From: Branchiostoma belcheri
Taxonomy: Eukaryota; Chordata; Leptocardii; Amphioxiformes; Branchiostomatidae
Assembly (NCBI RefSeq): GCF_001625305.1
Contig: NW_017802813.1
Location: forward strand, 502,364 to 566,363
Length of the DNA: 64,000 bases
Reading direction: 5' to 3'
The notes beneath the pieces are model-generated. The model made no database searches, was not told where the DNA came from, and was given only the letters and a program-made list of their open reading frames with translations. The position numbers and the translations under genes were made by a program. This document shows positions 43,577-56,400 of the stretch, piece after piece; position 1 is the stretch's first letter; each line of letters opens with the position of its first letter.

Positions 43577-46500
43577 ATGACCATGGGGGACGATGCAGAA
43601 CACTCCACAGTCGTCTCACTACCCCTGCACGTCGTCCTGTATCCAGTATTAGACGAGGTACGGCATTTTAAATCTTTTCTACTGATATCGACAATATTTT
43701 CCATTTCTATGCAGGTCCCATATGTAGTGTAATTAAGGGCGTTTTCCCCATCTTCGCGTGACACACTAAAAATAAACATCCAAAATTTGTTTGTCAGCAA
43801 CAAGATATCCCTGCTGTACCGCAGCCAAAATACACGGTATTTATAGAAGTAGCTTACCATGGAGCATCCCTATCCTTAACATAGCACAGTGCAAGTCAAA
43901 TCGTAATTCAATCAGTACTGTACTTATTTTGTTCTTAATTGTATTAATTAAGTTAGCAGTTGTTAGCGTAGTGATGTAATGTTTGTATTTCTCACGTTTT
44001 CTCCTATTATCTTAAGTGATATATAGTAATTATATTATTTAACATCCCTTTCTTGTGGAAAATATGGAAAAATACTTAATGTAGTTTAAAAGGGAACCGT
44101 ATATAATTTTCACTGTATCCATTCCACAGTTTCTAATAGAATTAAGTAAATGATCTACAGACTTACACACATGCAAATTTGTTTAAAGATTGTGGCAAGT
44201 TTGGTATAATTTGTGACCTATTATAGCATTCTTTGGTGAAACAAAGATATTTAATTTCCATAGCTTTCTTGTCCTACTCCTAGAAGCATTAATCTACCAT
44301 TTACCTACTGTAACTATAACAGACCTTTTGAATTGTTTGGAATTCTATTGTTTGGTATCTGGAAAGGGATAAAAGTAGATGTAATCATTTATTGTGACTC
44401 TGATTTGATATTCGTTGTCACACTTAAGACTTGCTAGGAAGGCGGCATGAATTTTATCATGTTTTTCATCAGAAATTAAGTCACTGCAATGTTCCTTAGA
44501 TTAGTATAGCTTCTAGTTATGGTTCTTACAATAAATTCCACTAGGCCTAACAAAATAAATGTTGTGTTTCCTATTACAGTCCAGAAAAAATTAGGGTCGG
44601 TAGGTAGGGATTCACTTTTTTTTGTTTTTTTTAGTTCAAAGCCGGGACAATGAACGTATGATCTGTTTGTACTACACAGACAGGGATCTCCCCAGAAATT
44701 CAGAGCANNNNNNNNNNNNNNNNNNNNNNNNNNNNNNNNNNNNNNNNNNNNNNNNNNNNNNNNNNNNNNNNNNNNNNNNNNNNNNNNNNNNNNNNNNNNN
44801 NNNNNNNNNNNNNNNNNNNNNNNNNNNNNNNATTCAGAGCAGGGTGGAGGAGGGTGCGGCGGCGGGGGGGAGGTCAGGACGGGGGGGGGAAGCTATTGCA
44901 TTTTGTCTTTTCCAAACACAAATGGAGGTCATTTCCTGCAACTTCAGTTCTACATTTTCTGTACAACTGCAGATGTATAAGGCAGTAGAAAGGTTCAAAA
45001 TCTGTACTTAATTATCCTCATGTTCAAAAAAATTCTACCCTTAATTTTGAAAAAAATGGGCATAGGTTCCCCGGATGACCCCTAACCGGGGGCCAACGGT
45101 GCTTCCACAAGTTCAACAAGTGAAAAATACATGATACAAAATGTACATGTATTTACTATCTGGAACTTGGAGCAATTTATTCCAAAGATGTTAACTGACA
45201 TTAATATATTAAAAACTAAACCAAATCCTATTTCTCAAACAAATCACATATTGACACAGCTGAACAAATAAAAATGTGATCATGTTTATAAACTCCACTC
45301 AAAAACAATTTTTGAGAGACACTCGGGTCACGGTACTAAGCGTGATAATCTCTAATATCTCATCTGATTCTCCCAATAGGGTCTTTACAATGACAGCATC
45401 CAACCGCACATACATAGAAACAACAATATTACACAAGAAACCAATTAATTCGGAAAATTTCTCAGTAATGTTTGAAAATTAACCTTACTAAAATATAACT
45501 GAATTTTTATTTCAGTTGTAGCCGAAAAAATATTTTTCATGCGTTTAAAGTATCGTTTTAGCACTGTAATATGTACTTATTACATGTATCTATACATTTG
45601 GATGCTATCTTGACCTTTGACCATTGTTATTGTGAAAACAGGTCGGCCATGTTGTCTTTCTCGCCGTGAATTTTCGAGCCGTTTTTTCGAGCAAATTTCA
45701 ACCGTTTTAAACATTTTACGGCCTCAAAAACTCATATAACGAGGAAAACAAGTTGTAGTTGTTATTTTCATGCGTAACATTTCTTCTGGGGATGGATTAT
45801 TTTTCCGTCGAGCTGCCGAAAACTTAGCGCCATGCCGCAACCATACGATCGGGCGCGGCCGGCCGGCGGGAGTTTTACTTTGTATCGGTGAGCTTTCGCG
45901 ATGTAAACAAAGACAGTCGGAGTTGTTTACATGAAAATTTTGTTGTGAAACGCCAACGGGGTGTCAGATTTTCTACCAATGACAACGTTTTCTTTGTGGC
46001 GTCATGGCGAGATCGACAATTCATCGTCAATTCACCGGATTGTGCCGACAATGGAATTGAATAGCGGCCCGATCCGTGCAATTAGCGCTCGATCCACGCC
46101 GCCCGACCGAAGAAAATTGGAATGACGAGCACATTTATCGGGGATAAAATCCCCAATTTTGAAAACCGACCGCTAGCCGCTCGAAATTTTTGGTCGGCCC
46201 AAAAAAGGCTAGGGTCGGGGTTTTTTTCATAGGGTCGGTCGGGTAACCGGAAACACAACATTTTTTTTCCTAGGCCCTATCAATATATTTTACACAAATT
46301 ACTTCAACTCCAGTCCAAACAACAGGACCCATGTGTCCAGTGGCAGTAGACCAATTTCCATTGATATTCATTGCTTGTTTTTTTATACCAGACAAAATGA
46401 GACCTAGACTTAAGTTAAAGAGAAAATGAAATCAATATATTGATATCCATACATCATATTTAATATCAACATAAAGGAAAGTATTCTCAATATTCTGACG

Positions 46501-49500
46501 ATATGTTTTAAAGGTTCAAGCAAAAAAAAAATTCCTGAAAACTTAAAAGTTTCTGACAATCTTGAGATCGTGATCGGTTTGTTGTTGTTTATGTTTTGTT
46601 GTTGTTGTCCTTCAGGTTCAGAAAAAAGATGCAGCAGCAGCACAGACACTCAGGGCAGCATTTAACAAGGTAAGGAACAACTGGTACCCGTCTTAAGATG
46701 AAGGGCATGAAATACCACCTCGTGTACAGAAGAGCACAACATAATTTTCATTAGTTTGCTGATTCTTTTCACTTTAATTTTCAGCCATAGAAGATAAGAA
46801 CACAGTTTTGAAAGGTCATGTGAAAAAGGTTCTTCTAAAGTGTAAAGATACAGGTTTAGTTTGTTTCCAAACAAATAAGCTCGCAAATCATCATGAATGC
46901 AAACAGATCAACTGCTCTATATAAAAAATTTACAAAAGAGCTGTTGAAATGCTGGATACCAAGCATATCTCCTTGTTATGTAAATGTTGCATGAATTTTA
47001 TGGTTAGTTGAACTGACGTACAAGTGTTTTGAAAAGAAGAAAAGACTAACTAATGTTCCATGGTCCATGACTGTACCTTTTTAGAATTGACCTTTACTTG
47101 TAATAGCACGTGAAAAGTGTTTGGCTCACCGATATCTTAATAAGGCATGTTGAACTGCTGAACACAAGTCTATATGGGTGGGGCTTTCAGGTCCAAAGCC
47201 AGTATGCAGTGCTAAGTATTATATCAATGGGGCTTGGGGAGATGCCTTTTACATAGGTAATATAAACATTGGCTGTCGCTTGTCTGTGAAGCTAGAGGGC
47301 TATTTTAAGAGCTAGCCTGTATACTGGCCATGGCAACAGTCTCACTCCTAGACTAGGGTGGTAATTTTAGCTAGTTTGTACATGTACTAGGTTAATGAAA
47401 ATGTAACTAGTTAAACTGCTCCTGAACTGGTCTGTATACTGCCTGTGTGGGGATCAGCAAAGCTCAACTGGATTTCATGCTAGCAAAATTATATCTGCAA
47501 GCAAAAACAAAGTGGCAGCTTGTTTCAGTTATATTTTGCATGTATCTGTATCTGTATAGCCGGTATAACCGCCCTTTGGCGTAACATACCAGCTTCGCAG
47601 GCACGCGGTGCGGCGGCAGCTGGCCATATCACACCAAACGATTGACTAATGTTACTCAATCTTTGCATGTACAATTGCAGGAGTTGTTTAAAGCTTTCTA
47701 GTGATGATGCTCCAACTGTGCTTGGTGGAAACGAGTTCCACTTTACAATAGTGTATGTGACACAGACTTTAATTTTGCAATTGTTGCGTTGACCATTTTC
47801 AAGCTTAAACATCTAACATGATGGCAGACAATACTTGCATCTCATTCCCACAGGTGCCATGTAAATTCTGTCAGAATGCACAAAATGTATTTTGTTTCTG
47901 TTTTTTTCAGGCGGAACGAGAGAACCCAGGCTTGACCCAGGAAGTGATTATGGGAGTCCTACGGGGTCAGGGGTCAGATGTCAATCTGGTAGAAAGCCTC
48001 CTAAGGATGTCTGCAGATGATTGTGAAGGTAGTGCTAACATCATTTCTTATTTTAGGCTATACCAGTCCGAAATATGGTCAAAAACATCATGGCCCCCCT
48101 CTCACATCATTTTAATGAGCGATCGCTGTTTTTGCTTACACATGTACAAGCAAATTATTTGAAGGCACATGCAAATTATTAGTAGGCAAATACCCCCTTT
48201 TTTCTGTACATTTCCCCTTCTTTGGATGAGAAAAAAAGGACTGACTTCTCTGTGAAATATTAGCCTAAGGTTGATCTTAGTTAAAAGTTACCATTGCAAG
48301 CACACACATGAGTTAAAAGTTACCGTTGCAAGCACACTCATTATTTTGTGCACAATTCCGGTATAATATATTATTCTGGGAAAGACCTGCATATGCAGGT
48401 TAGTGTAGGTAAAATTGGATCTGTACAGGTATGTCTGATGCCTGTACCTAATCTGTACCAGTCCATGTACATGTATACATAATTGCCTTGGTACAGCATT
48501 CAAATGAGCCTGTTGAAACGCAATGTTTGCAAATAAGGGTGTGGCTTGAATTGCGTACTTTGTTCTCGCTAGTTTTATTTTTAGGTAATCAATGATGTAT
48601 GATATAAACATATGATGTAATCAGTAATTGATGTGTATAGTTGAAGTCCAATGGTTTGTATACTATAATGTCCCTGTGCTGCTAACAGTTAACAGTAACT
48701 AATTATTACCAGAATAACTGTACTAATGGTAGTTTTGTGAACAGTTGGACTTGGGCTAATTTGGTGATGTTGTTCTTGTTCCCAGAGTACTCTCTGCACC
48801 GCCCGGAGAGGGAGTTTGTTCGTCTGAACGACAGGGCGCGGACGCTGAAACAGATCCTCAGTAAAATCCCCGACGAAATCAACGACAGGTCAAAGTTCCT
48901 ACAAACAATAAAGTAAGGATTCCCATACTTACTATATTTACTGTTGGCTGAAAGAATTCTTTCAACACACTTTTGTATTGAAAACCATTAGAGAATGCTG
49001 TAATAAGATATATGTTCAAAGGAATTGGCCTCTAAGAAGCAAAATTACATGAACTGTATTTTCAATCTTTTATTAACATAAACTGATGGATGATTAGTCT
49101 GGGAAATACGTTGTGAATAAGTATATCAATAATGTCATAAATTCATAATCATGTATTTGTGTACTCAAAATGGTGCATTTTGATGTTGCTAATGAAATAT
49201 GATGTCAGAGATGATGTTATATAGAATTGAACAATGCTGAACAACAGTGAAATTTTTAGCATTGTTGTAGTGTTGTTTCAGATTCCTGTTTTTTTTTTCA
49301 AAATCTTTAATTTACCTCCTTTCTCTCCCAGGGACATTGCCAGTGCGATTAAGGAACTTTTGGATGCTGTGAACGAAGTCTTTAAAAGTCAACAGAGTCT
49401 CCACATACAGGGGCATAAAAAGGTAAGGGGGGCTTCATTATACTTGTGTGTAGGAAGGTTAGTCAAGGCTCATTGTATATGTATTAGGTTCGTGATTGTC

Positions 49501-50505
49501 ATCATTTGTGTGAAGGGTTAAATGATACACGAAAGACACTTGTCTTGAATGCTAAAATGTTTGTCTCAATCTATTTTTGAATCTCTAAACTGTATTAGGA
49601 TAGTTACAAATTGTTCTTGGTTCTAGTCTACATGTATGTTCTTATCTTCATATCTGGCAACAAATTGTAGGCAGTGTCTTGCTAGAAATTGTCTTTAAAA
49701 GTGAACAAAACTAACCAAATGTTAACTTTTGAATTGGGTTAATTTTGTCATAATTAGACTACATATACCATATAGTAGTTGACTCGTCAGTCAACTGTTA
49801 TCTTGGTTCATTACTTTCTTGACATCAAGGACTTACTTTTCTCCTTGCCTCTTCCTGCAGCAACTTGAGTACCAGAAGAAGGAGTTTGTGAAACACTCGA
49901 AGCACTTCAGTGACACCTTGAAGGGTTACTTCAAGGATGGCAGGTATGTGCTTCTTATCCCTCTGACTTGATGCATCTTTTTGCTGTGGGTAATTTTAGT
50001 AGTAAAATAAGAAGAAAAAGACAGAAAATAATGTTGTTATAAGACAAGTTATAAGCAAGAAATTCAATTGGTGTGGCCTTACGAGTTGATTTTTGCTAAA
50101 AGGTTAAGGTAGTCTGATAGCATTTTGGGGCTGTAGGGGCAGTGGGTTGTTAGTCTACTGAGTCTAGGGCACAGTATTGGAAGGCAGAGCCCATCCCTCT
50201 CCTTCCTCCATCTTTTACCTCCCCAACCTAAGTCAGGTACCCATTTTACACCTGGGTGAAGAAAATTGTTTGAAGTGCCTTTCCCAAGGAAACAATGTCT
50301 GGAGAGGAACATCAGGAATCGAACCCGTGACCTCTCGATCTCGTGTATGCTAGCCTAGCCACTTGACAACACAAAATGGCTTCCTAACGTTGTGCTGTTG
50401 GTTGTGACTTCCAGGGAAGTCAGCGTGTTCCAGAGTGCAAACCGTCTGATCCACCAAACCAACGTCATACTGCTCACCTTCAAAAACATCGTAGGAAGGG
50501 CATAG
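43577..50505 (+). CDS. PDCD10: Programmed cell death 10 / CCM3 adaptor
   Basis: Exons 43577-43657, 46616-46669, 47911-48028, 48786-48912, 49332-49422, 49861-49943 and 50415-50505 join in frame to 214 aa (human 212). The protein matches human PDCD10 throughout: [27 protein letters not shown] and [14 protein letters not shown] in the N-terminal dimerisation region that binds GCKIII kinases (MST4, STK24, STK25). [31 protein letters not shown] and [13 protein letters not shown] fall in the FAT-homology domain that binds CCM2, striatin and paxillin. It is a cytosolic scaffold of the STRIPAK and CCM complexes. The start at 43577 (ATGACCATGG) parallels human MTMEE. Intron 1 carries a transposon-like insert and an assembly gap. 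The 3' UTR may reach the AATAAA at 52984. Confidence 0.96.
44542..46280. mobile_element. About 1.7-kb terminal-inverted-repeat element
   Basis: The left end (ctaggcctaaca..aaatgttgtgtttcc, then agggtcgg) is mirrored at the right end (agggtcgg..ggaaacacaaca..ttcctaggccc). The interior has CpG-rich segments unlike the AT-rich intron around it (for example 45840-45870 and 46100-46200) and a 124-bp assembly gap. No intact transposase frame is visible, so it is probably non-autonomous. It lies in PDCD10 intron 1. Confidence 0.6.
44708..44831. other. Assembly gap (124 N)
   Basis: Run of undetermined bases. Both flanks carry the same ten bases, ATTCAGAGCA (44698-44707 and 44832-44841), so the gap may be false or conceal a tandem repeat. 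Confidence 0.98.
47640..47812 (-). mobile_element. LINE reverse-transcriptase C-terminal fragment
   Basis: On the minus strand a frame reads [18 protein letters not shown] followed by [11 protein letters not shown], the same polymerase tail type as at 11172. Only a short piece is left, in PDCD10 intron 2. Confidence 0.6.
48279..48341. repeat. 32-bp tandem duplication
   Basis: 'agttaaaagttacc.ttgcaag' followed by 'cacac' occurs twice, at 48279 and 48311, in PDCD10 intron 3. Confidence 0.8.
50105..50370 (-). mobile_element. SINE-like repeat, second family, minus orientation
   Basis: The reverse complement matches 9480-9745 along most of its length, including 'gatgggctctgccttcc' and 'acaacccactgcccc'. 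Its tRNA-like head lies at the right end ('atcgaacccgtgacctctcg'). It lies in the last PDCD10 intron, close to the final acceptor at 50414. Confidence 0.7.
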
Positions 50506-53499
50506 CAACGTGACCCGGGGGCGGATGGCAAAGCATTGTGGGATAAAGTAACTTCCTGTCTGAAATGGAGGCTGTTATCAACCTGCATGACACAACCGGG
50601 ACTCTACCACTCCATTTGTAGGGGTGGACAGGATATCCCATGCTTCTGTAATCATAAATCCATGCTCGTATGCATTCTTGGCAGAAGGATGAACAAAATA
50701 CTCCCCCCTCAAGTATTGTACATTTGTCCCTGAAAAAAAATATGCAAAGATGTCTTCATTACTGAAGATTGACTTGTTCCTTCTTACAAATTGTAACACA
50801 GATCTGTACATAACCTGAAAACTTTTGTCTCACATGTTTGCACTTTTTCCTGTAGTGTTTAGCAAACCAGAAAAGTGGTGTGGGGGTCACGTGAAACTGC
50901 TCCCCCGTGCAGGTTGATAACAAATTGCAACTGAAGTATTGTTTCGCCTTAACATATTAAGTCCACATGGGTGTAGAGTATAGGAAAGCCCACAGAAGTT
51001 GTAAATTAATATAGGGTGGACATGATATTGATAGTATATTCTTATGATGTATGTATTCTATGAAAACAAGACTATGCTTGTAGCTTATACATGTACCTCA
51101 GTTGTGATTTTATGGGTAGAGAGATCTAGAGGGGTCTGTGAATATGGAATTCCTGTCCATACTTGTAGTTGTATGTTGTTGTCCTAACACACAAAGACTT
51201 ACTAATACAAAAATATCATATTGTGAATCCGGGAAAAGGGGAGATTTGAAACTTATGTAAGACCCAAGGTTTTTTTTTTTTGAGGAGGCATATGAATTGT
51301 TGTGTAAAGTTCTGAATACATGTAAAAAATGTGTACTACTCTGTCCATGTAGTCTGGGTATTTTGCCATCACATCAGCAAACTGTTGTACAGTCTCAATT
51401 ATTTAATCGGCACATAGTACATGTCATTGTATATGTAGCATTGCCTGTTGAATTGTTGTCATCACCATTTTTTTCCTGTTGTCTTATGCAAAGCTTTTGT
51501 ATTGTGACACACACACTGCTACAGAAAAAAATCCAGCAAATGTTTTACCACTTGAGAGGTGGATACATGTACATGTATGTCTAAGGTTGAAGGATGTATG
51601 TACTCAACATACCTGGTACTGAGAATGTCTTTGTTCTATTAGCTGATTTGTAGTTGTCAATTTTTTTTTTGTTATTTGCTGGATTTGTAAAGACTTCCCC
51701 ATGTCCACGTGTGGCCTACCATGCTGTATAGGGGGGGTGTCGATATTACACCATTGCTAAAGGAATGCATCAGAGATGTAAATGAGCACTTGGTTAACAT
51801 TGAATGAGCATTGCTGGACTGTTCTTTCTATTCCCCTTCCATCTTTCTGCTATTTTATCCATATTAAGTTGTCTTTCGTTTTTGTTTGAAAGAAATTTTA
51901 CTGAAATATATTACACTGTGTCATCCGCAGCGGTTATAACTACATGTAAAAATTACATGTAAAAATTACATGTAAAAATTACATGTTAAGTTACTAGTAA
52001 TCAACACATGCTCAAGTAAGGATCATTTTGGTTGAATTACCTGTCTTATTTTCTTTTAATCTTTATTCAATTGCATTGACAGTGTGCCCTTATGCAATGT
52101 TATGCAGAAAAAGCATGGCTTTTAATTTACCCTGTCAATGTTCTTATAATTGATCCTGAATCTAGGATGCTTGCAAAGTTGTAGAAAGAACATCTTATGA
52201 GACGTATGTCCTCACCTTAGTGAAGAAACATTTGGTGTATTACATGACATGTTGGTCTAGTGTGTAAGGTGTCAAAAGCTGTGTTTTTTTTTTCCTTTCT
52301 CAATTTGTAGCTGTATCATGGTGCTTGGGGAATGGTAACAAGAAGCAATCTTTTATGTTAAAACAATCAAAACATTTCTTTAAAAGAAAATATTTAAATT
52401 TTAAATGTGCAGAATAGGTGAATTCAGACTCGCAAAAACTGCTGGCAACACAGGCTGGTGTGTCATCTGTCAACAATTGAACCTGTTCCTAACTTCTAAT
52501 AATGTACTGTATTTTGTTATTTTTCGCGGTACTTTTATGTTCATGGTCAGTTCTGTACCAGTAACTTATCATTACTGTTACCAAATCATTTGCCAGTATG
52601 AAAATTAATTTCCATTTTCCTCAGACCATAAAATTTATCTACCATGAAGACAAAGTGAATTTAAGTACTTTGTGGTCAGTCATTTGAGTGGATCAAATGT
52701 ATATCTGGACTAGAGAGGCATTTCAATATTGTTGGAAATGACAGATATGAACCCTGTGATGCCAGCAGTCTTGGTCAGAAGAAGCCTCCTGGGGTCATAC
52801 AAAGCTGTGCTTCGCTGGTTTTGTCCTTGTCTGTCGCAGTTTCTTTAATAACATTCCAAGAGAACTTTTCTGCTGGAAAATAAACGGGTTGAGAAACACA
52901 CATTACTTAAAAAGATCATTGCCAACTGTGTAATTGTACTGATTACATGTTAAACTTGTATTTTGTTTGAACACTAATTTGAAAATAAAGGAAAAGGAGA
53001 CAATTTTCTGTGTTCATTTTCTGTCTAGTTGTCTGGCCAGATATAAGTTATAGTACATACATACACCTACAACAACAAATATGTAATTAATATTTCACTC
53101 ATATCTTTCACCATGTCTAAAAGATTTATACGTGTATCTTCCATTATCAGGCACATCTGCTCAGGAAATCACAGCAGCAAAATGTTAAGATTAGTTGTTC
53201 ATGTACGTTTGGCAGCTTTCATCTCCTAGGATCATTGTCAGCACAGATAGAACAAGTTGGCAAAACGTACTGCAAAACCTGTAAAGTATTGTGTATATCA
53301 CAACATCTCTTTTAAACTTGTATTTGTGTATTTAAGAATGTCATCCCATCTATAGTTTTCAAATGCTGTGTTTGAAAATATATTATCTGTAGTTGCCAAA
53401 ATTCTGATGCAACAATTACCAAACGACCAATAGAAACCATGATAAATCTGGGTTTTGCACAAGTGCAGTACGTTGTGCTGACATGCATACAGATAGACT
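50506..53499. other. PDCD10 3' UTR and convergent intergenic DNA
   Basis: No coding exon is supported. AATAAA at 52984 could end a long PDCD10 3' UTR of about 2.5 kb. The minus-strand MMUT 3' UTR converges from the right; its end was not placed. Confidence 0.45.
51942..51987. repeat. 13-bp tandem repeat ACATGTAAAAATT
   Basis: Three full copies plus a partial one, each carrying the palindrome ACATGT, in the probable PDCD10 3' UTR. Confidence 0.85.
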
Positions 53500-56400
53500 C
53501 TACAAGGCATGTTGTTTCTTCTTCAGTGATGTCTCGATGTTGTCCAGCACCTCCATGGCTGCGATGGGGATGCGGGTACCGGGGCCGAAGATGCTGGTGA
53601 TGCCCGCCGCGTACAGATAGTCGTAGTCCTAGTTGGCGGGATCACTCCCCCGCACACCACGATGATGTCCCCGCGTCCCATCTCCTTCAGCTCGTGGATC
53701 AGTTCGGGGACCAGGGTCTTGTGTCCGGCAGCGAGCGTGCTCACCCCGACCACGTGGACGTCGGCGTCGACTGCCTGCTGGGCCACCTCCGCGGCCGTCT
53801 GGAACAGCGGCCCGATGTCCACATCAAACCCGAGATCTGCGAAACCCGTGGCGATGACCTTTGCCCCCCTGTCGTGGCCGTCTTGGCCGACCTTTGCGAC
53901 CAGGATTCGTGGCCGCCGCCCTTCAGCGGACATGAACCCCTCCACTCTCCGCATGGCATTTTGGATTTCTTCCGATTCACCAAACTCCGACTTGTACGCA
54001 CCACTCACCATGCGGTCGCTGGCAACGTGGCGGCCGAACACGGATGCCATGGCGTCCGAGATCTCCCCGACGGTACAACGAACGCGGGCTGCGTCCACGG
54101 CCAGGGAAAGCATGTTGCCATCTCCCTCAGCCCCCCGTCTGATGGCTTCCAGTGCAGCTTCTGCCTTACTGTTGTCTCGTGATGCCTTCAGCTGGCGTAG
54201 CTTCTCCATCTGGGCCTCCCGTACAGCAGTGTTGTCTATGGACAGTACCTACATTTGTACGGACAAAAGTCACAAGACATGTATTTCTTCAAAATCAAAA
54301 GCATGCACAACACTACTTTTCTTAATCTCCATGTGTATCAAATAGGCAGAGCAGTATCCGATATGCCATTGGCTGGTGAAAATAAGATGCAAGTCACATT
54401 GTTCCCTCTATGCCAGTCTACTTTTAAGTCAATTACATTTTCTGATGACCATTATCATTCAATTTTGACCAAAATAATGAACAAAATGTTTTTGGCAGGC
54501 CTAGAATAAAGACACATATGTGCACAAAAAAGCAACCGGTAGTTTCAAATGCTGAAAATCTTTTCAAATGTGCTGGTACGTTAATGAACTTGTTACCTCA
54601 ACAGTTTCCTCCTTCTCCAGTCTGTACTTGTTGACCCCCACGATGACTTCCTGTCCTGAGTCGATCCGAGCCTGCCGTCTCGCTGCACATTCCTCGATCC
54701 TCAACTTCGGCATTCCCTCCGCCACCGCTCGAGCCATCCCTCCCATCTCCTCTACCTCGTTAATCACACCCAACGCTGCTTCGTAAACCTCATCAGTGAG
54801 AGATTCCATCATGTAGGACCCTCCCCAAGGGTCGGCCACGTTAGGGATGCCTGTTTCTTCCTGCAGGATGATCTGGGTGTTGCGGGCAATGCGGGCACTT
54901 GTAACGGTGGGCAGCCCCAGGGCTTCATCGAATGAGTTGGTGTGTAGAGACTGCGTGCCTCCGAAGACGGCGGACATGGCCTCTATGGTCGTCCTCATGA
55001 TGTTGTTGTAGGGGTCCTGCTCGGTGAGAGACCATCCGGAGGTCTGCGAGTGAGCGCGCAGCATCAGAGACTTCTCCTTCTTCGCTCCAAACTTCTCCTT
55101 CATGAGGTGAGCCCACAGCCGCCGCGCCGCCCGCATCTTGGCAATCTCCAGATAGAAGTTCATGCCGATCCCCCAGAAGAAGGAGAGGCGGGGAGCGAAC
55201 TTGTCGATGTCGAGCCCGGCCTTCAGACCCGTGCGGCAGTACTCCAGCCCGTCCGCGATGGTGAAGGCGAGCTCCAGGATGGCGTCTGCCCCGGCCTCTT
55301 GCATGTGGTACCCAGAGATGGAGATGGAGTTGAACTTGGGCATGTTCTGTTTGAAAGAGGTGTAGATTTCTTTGGTATGAATACAGTACAACTGGGTGCA
55401 ACACACTCAACTCAACACACTAAATACAAAGCAAACATGTAACTGTAAGTATATTATACGAATATAGATTAATAGCAATTAGAAATAAACAAAGGTTTCC
55501 ATGTACACTGAGACTGAAGCTTTTGGTATCTGTAAAAATAATTTGGACATAAATATTTGAAAGTTGTCTGCCATGGCCAGATTTGGATTTGTCAGGACAT
55601 GATGCCACATTTATAGTAGATGTAGTTGGTAAGTGACTAAAGTAAGTAAGTAGTACCGGTAGTTCAGGAACTTGGCTGACACCCAGACATTAGCAGTAAC
55701 AGTGTAACACTCACCTGTGAGGTATACTCAAAGATGTCACCGATGAGTCTCATAGAGGGATCAGGTGGGTAGATGTAGGTGTTTCTCACCATAAACTCCT
55801 TCAGAATGTCATTCTGTATGGTCCCTATTGAAAAAAAAAAATCATACTTCATAATATTCATTACGGAAAAAGAAAACTATTATTCAGCTTTCAGTGAATT
55901 TTCCTCATTTGTAAATGGAATGTTCCTAACCTGTGAGTTGGGAGGGACTAACACCCTGCTCCTCCCCTGCAAAGTTTGTGAATGGAACATTCCTAACCTG
56001 TGAGTTGGGAGGGACTGACACCCTGCTCCTCCCCTGCAAAGTTTGTGAATGGAACATTCCTAACCTGTGAGTTGGGAGGGACTGACACCCTGCTCCTCCC
56101 CTGCAAAGTTTGTGAATGGAACATTCCTAACCTGTGAGTTGGGAGGGACTGACACCCTGCTCCTCCCCTGCAAAGTTTGTGAATGGAACATTCCTAACCT
56201 GTAAGTTGGGAGGGACTGACACCCTGCTCCTCCCCTGCAAAGTTTGTGAATGGAACATTCCTAACCTGTGAGTTGGGAGGGACTCACACCCTGTTCCTCC
56301 CCTGCTCCAATGAACATGGCCATGACCGGGATGACAGCCCCGTTCATCGTCATGGAAACGGACATCTTCTCCAGTGGGATTCCGTCAAACAGGGCCTTCA

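Noticed and set aside
55907-56313. CRISPR-like array or array of 36-nt micro-exons
   Set aside because: Units are contiguous with no spacers and belong to a eukaryotic intron. The apparent micro-exons would be separated by introns of about 31 nt, too short to splice.
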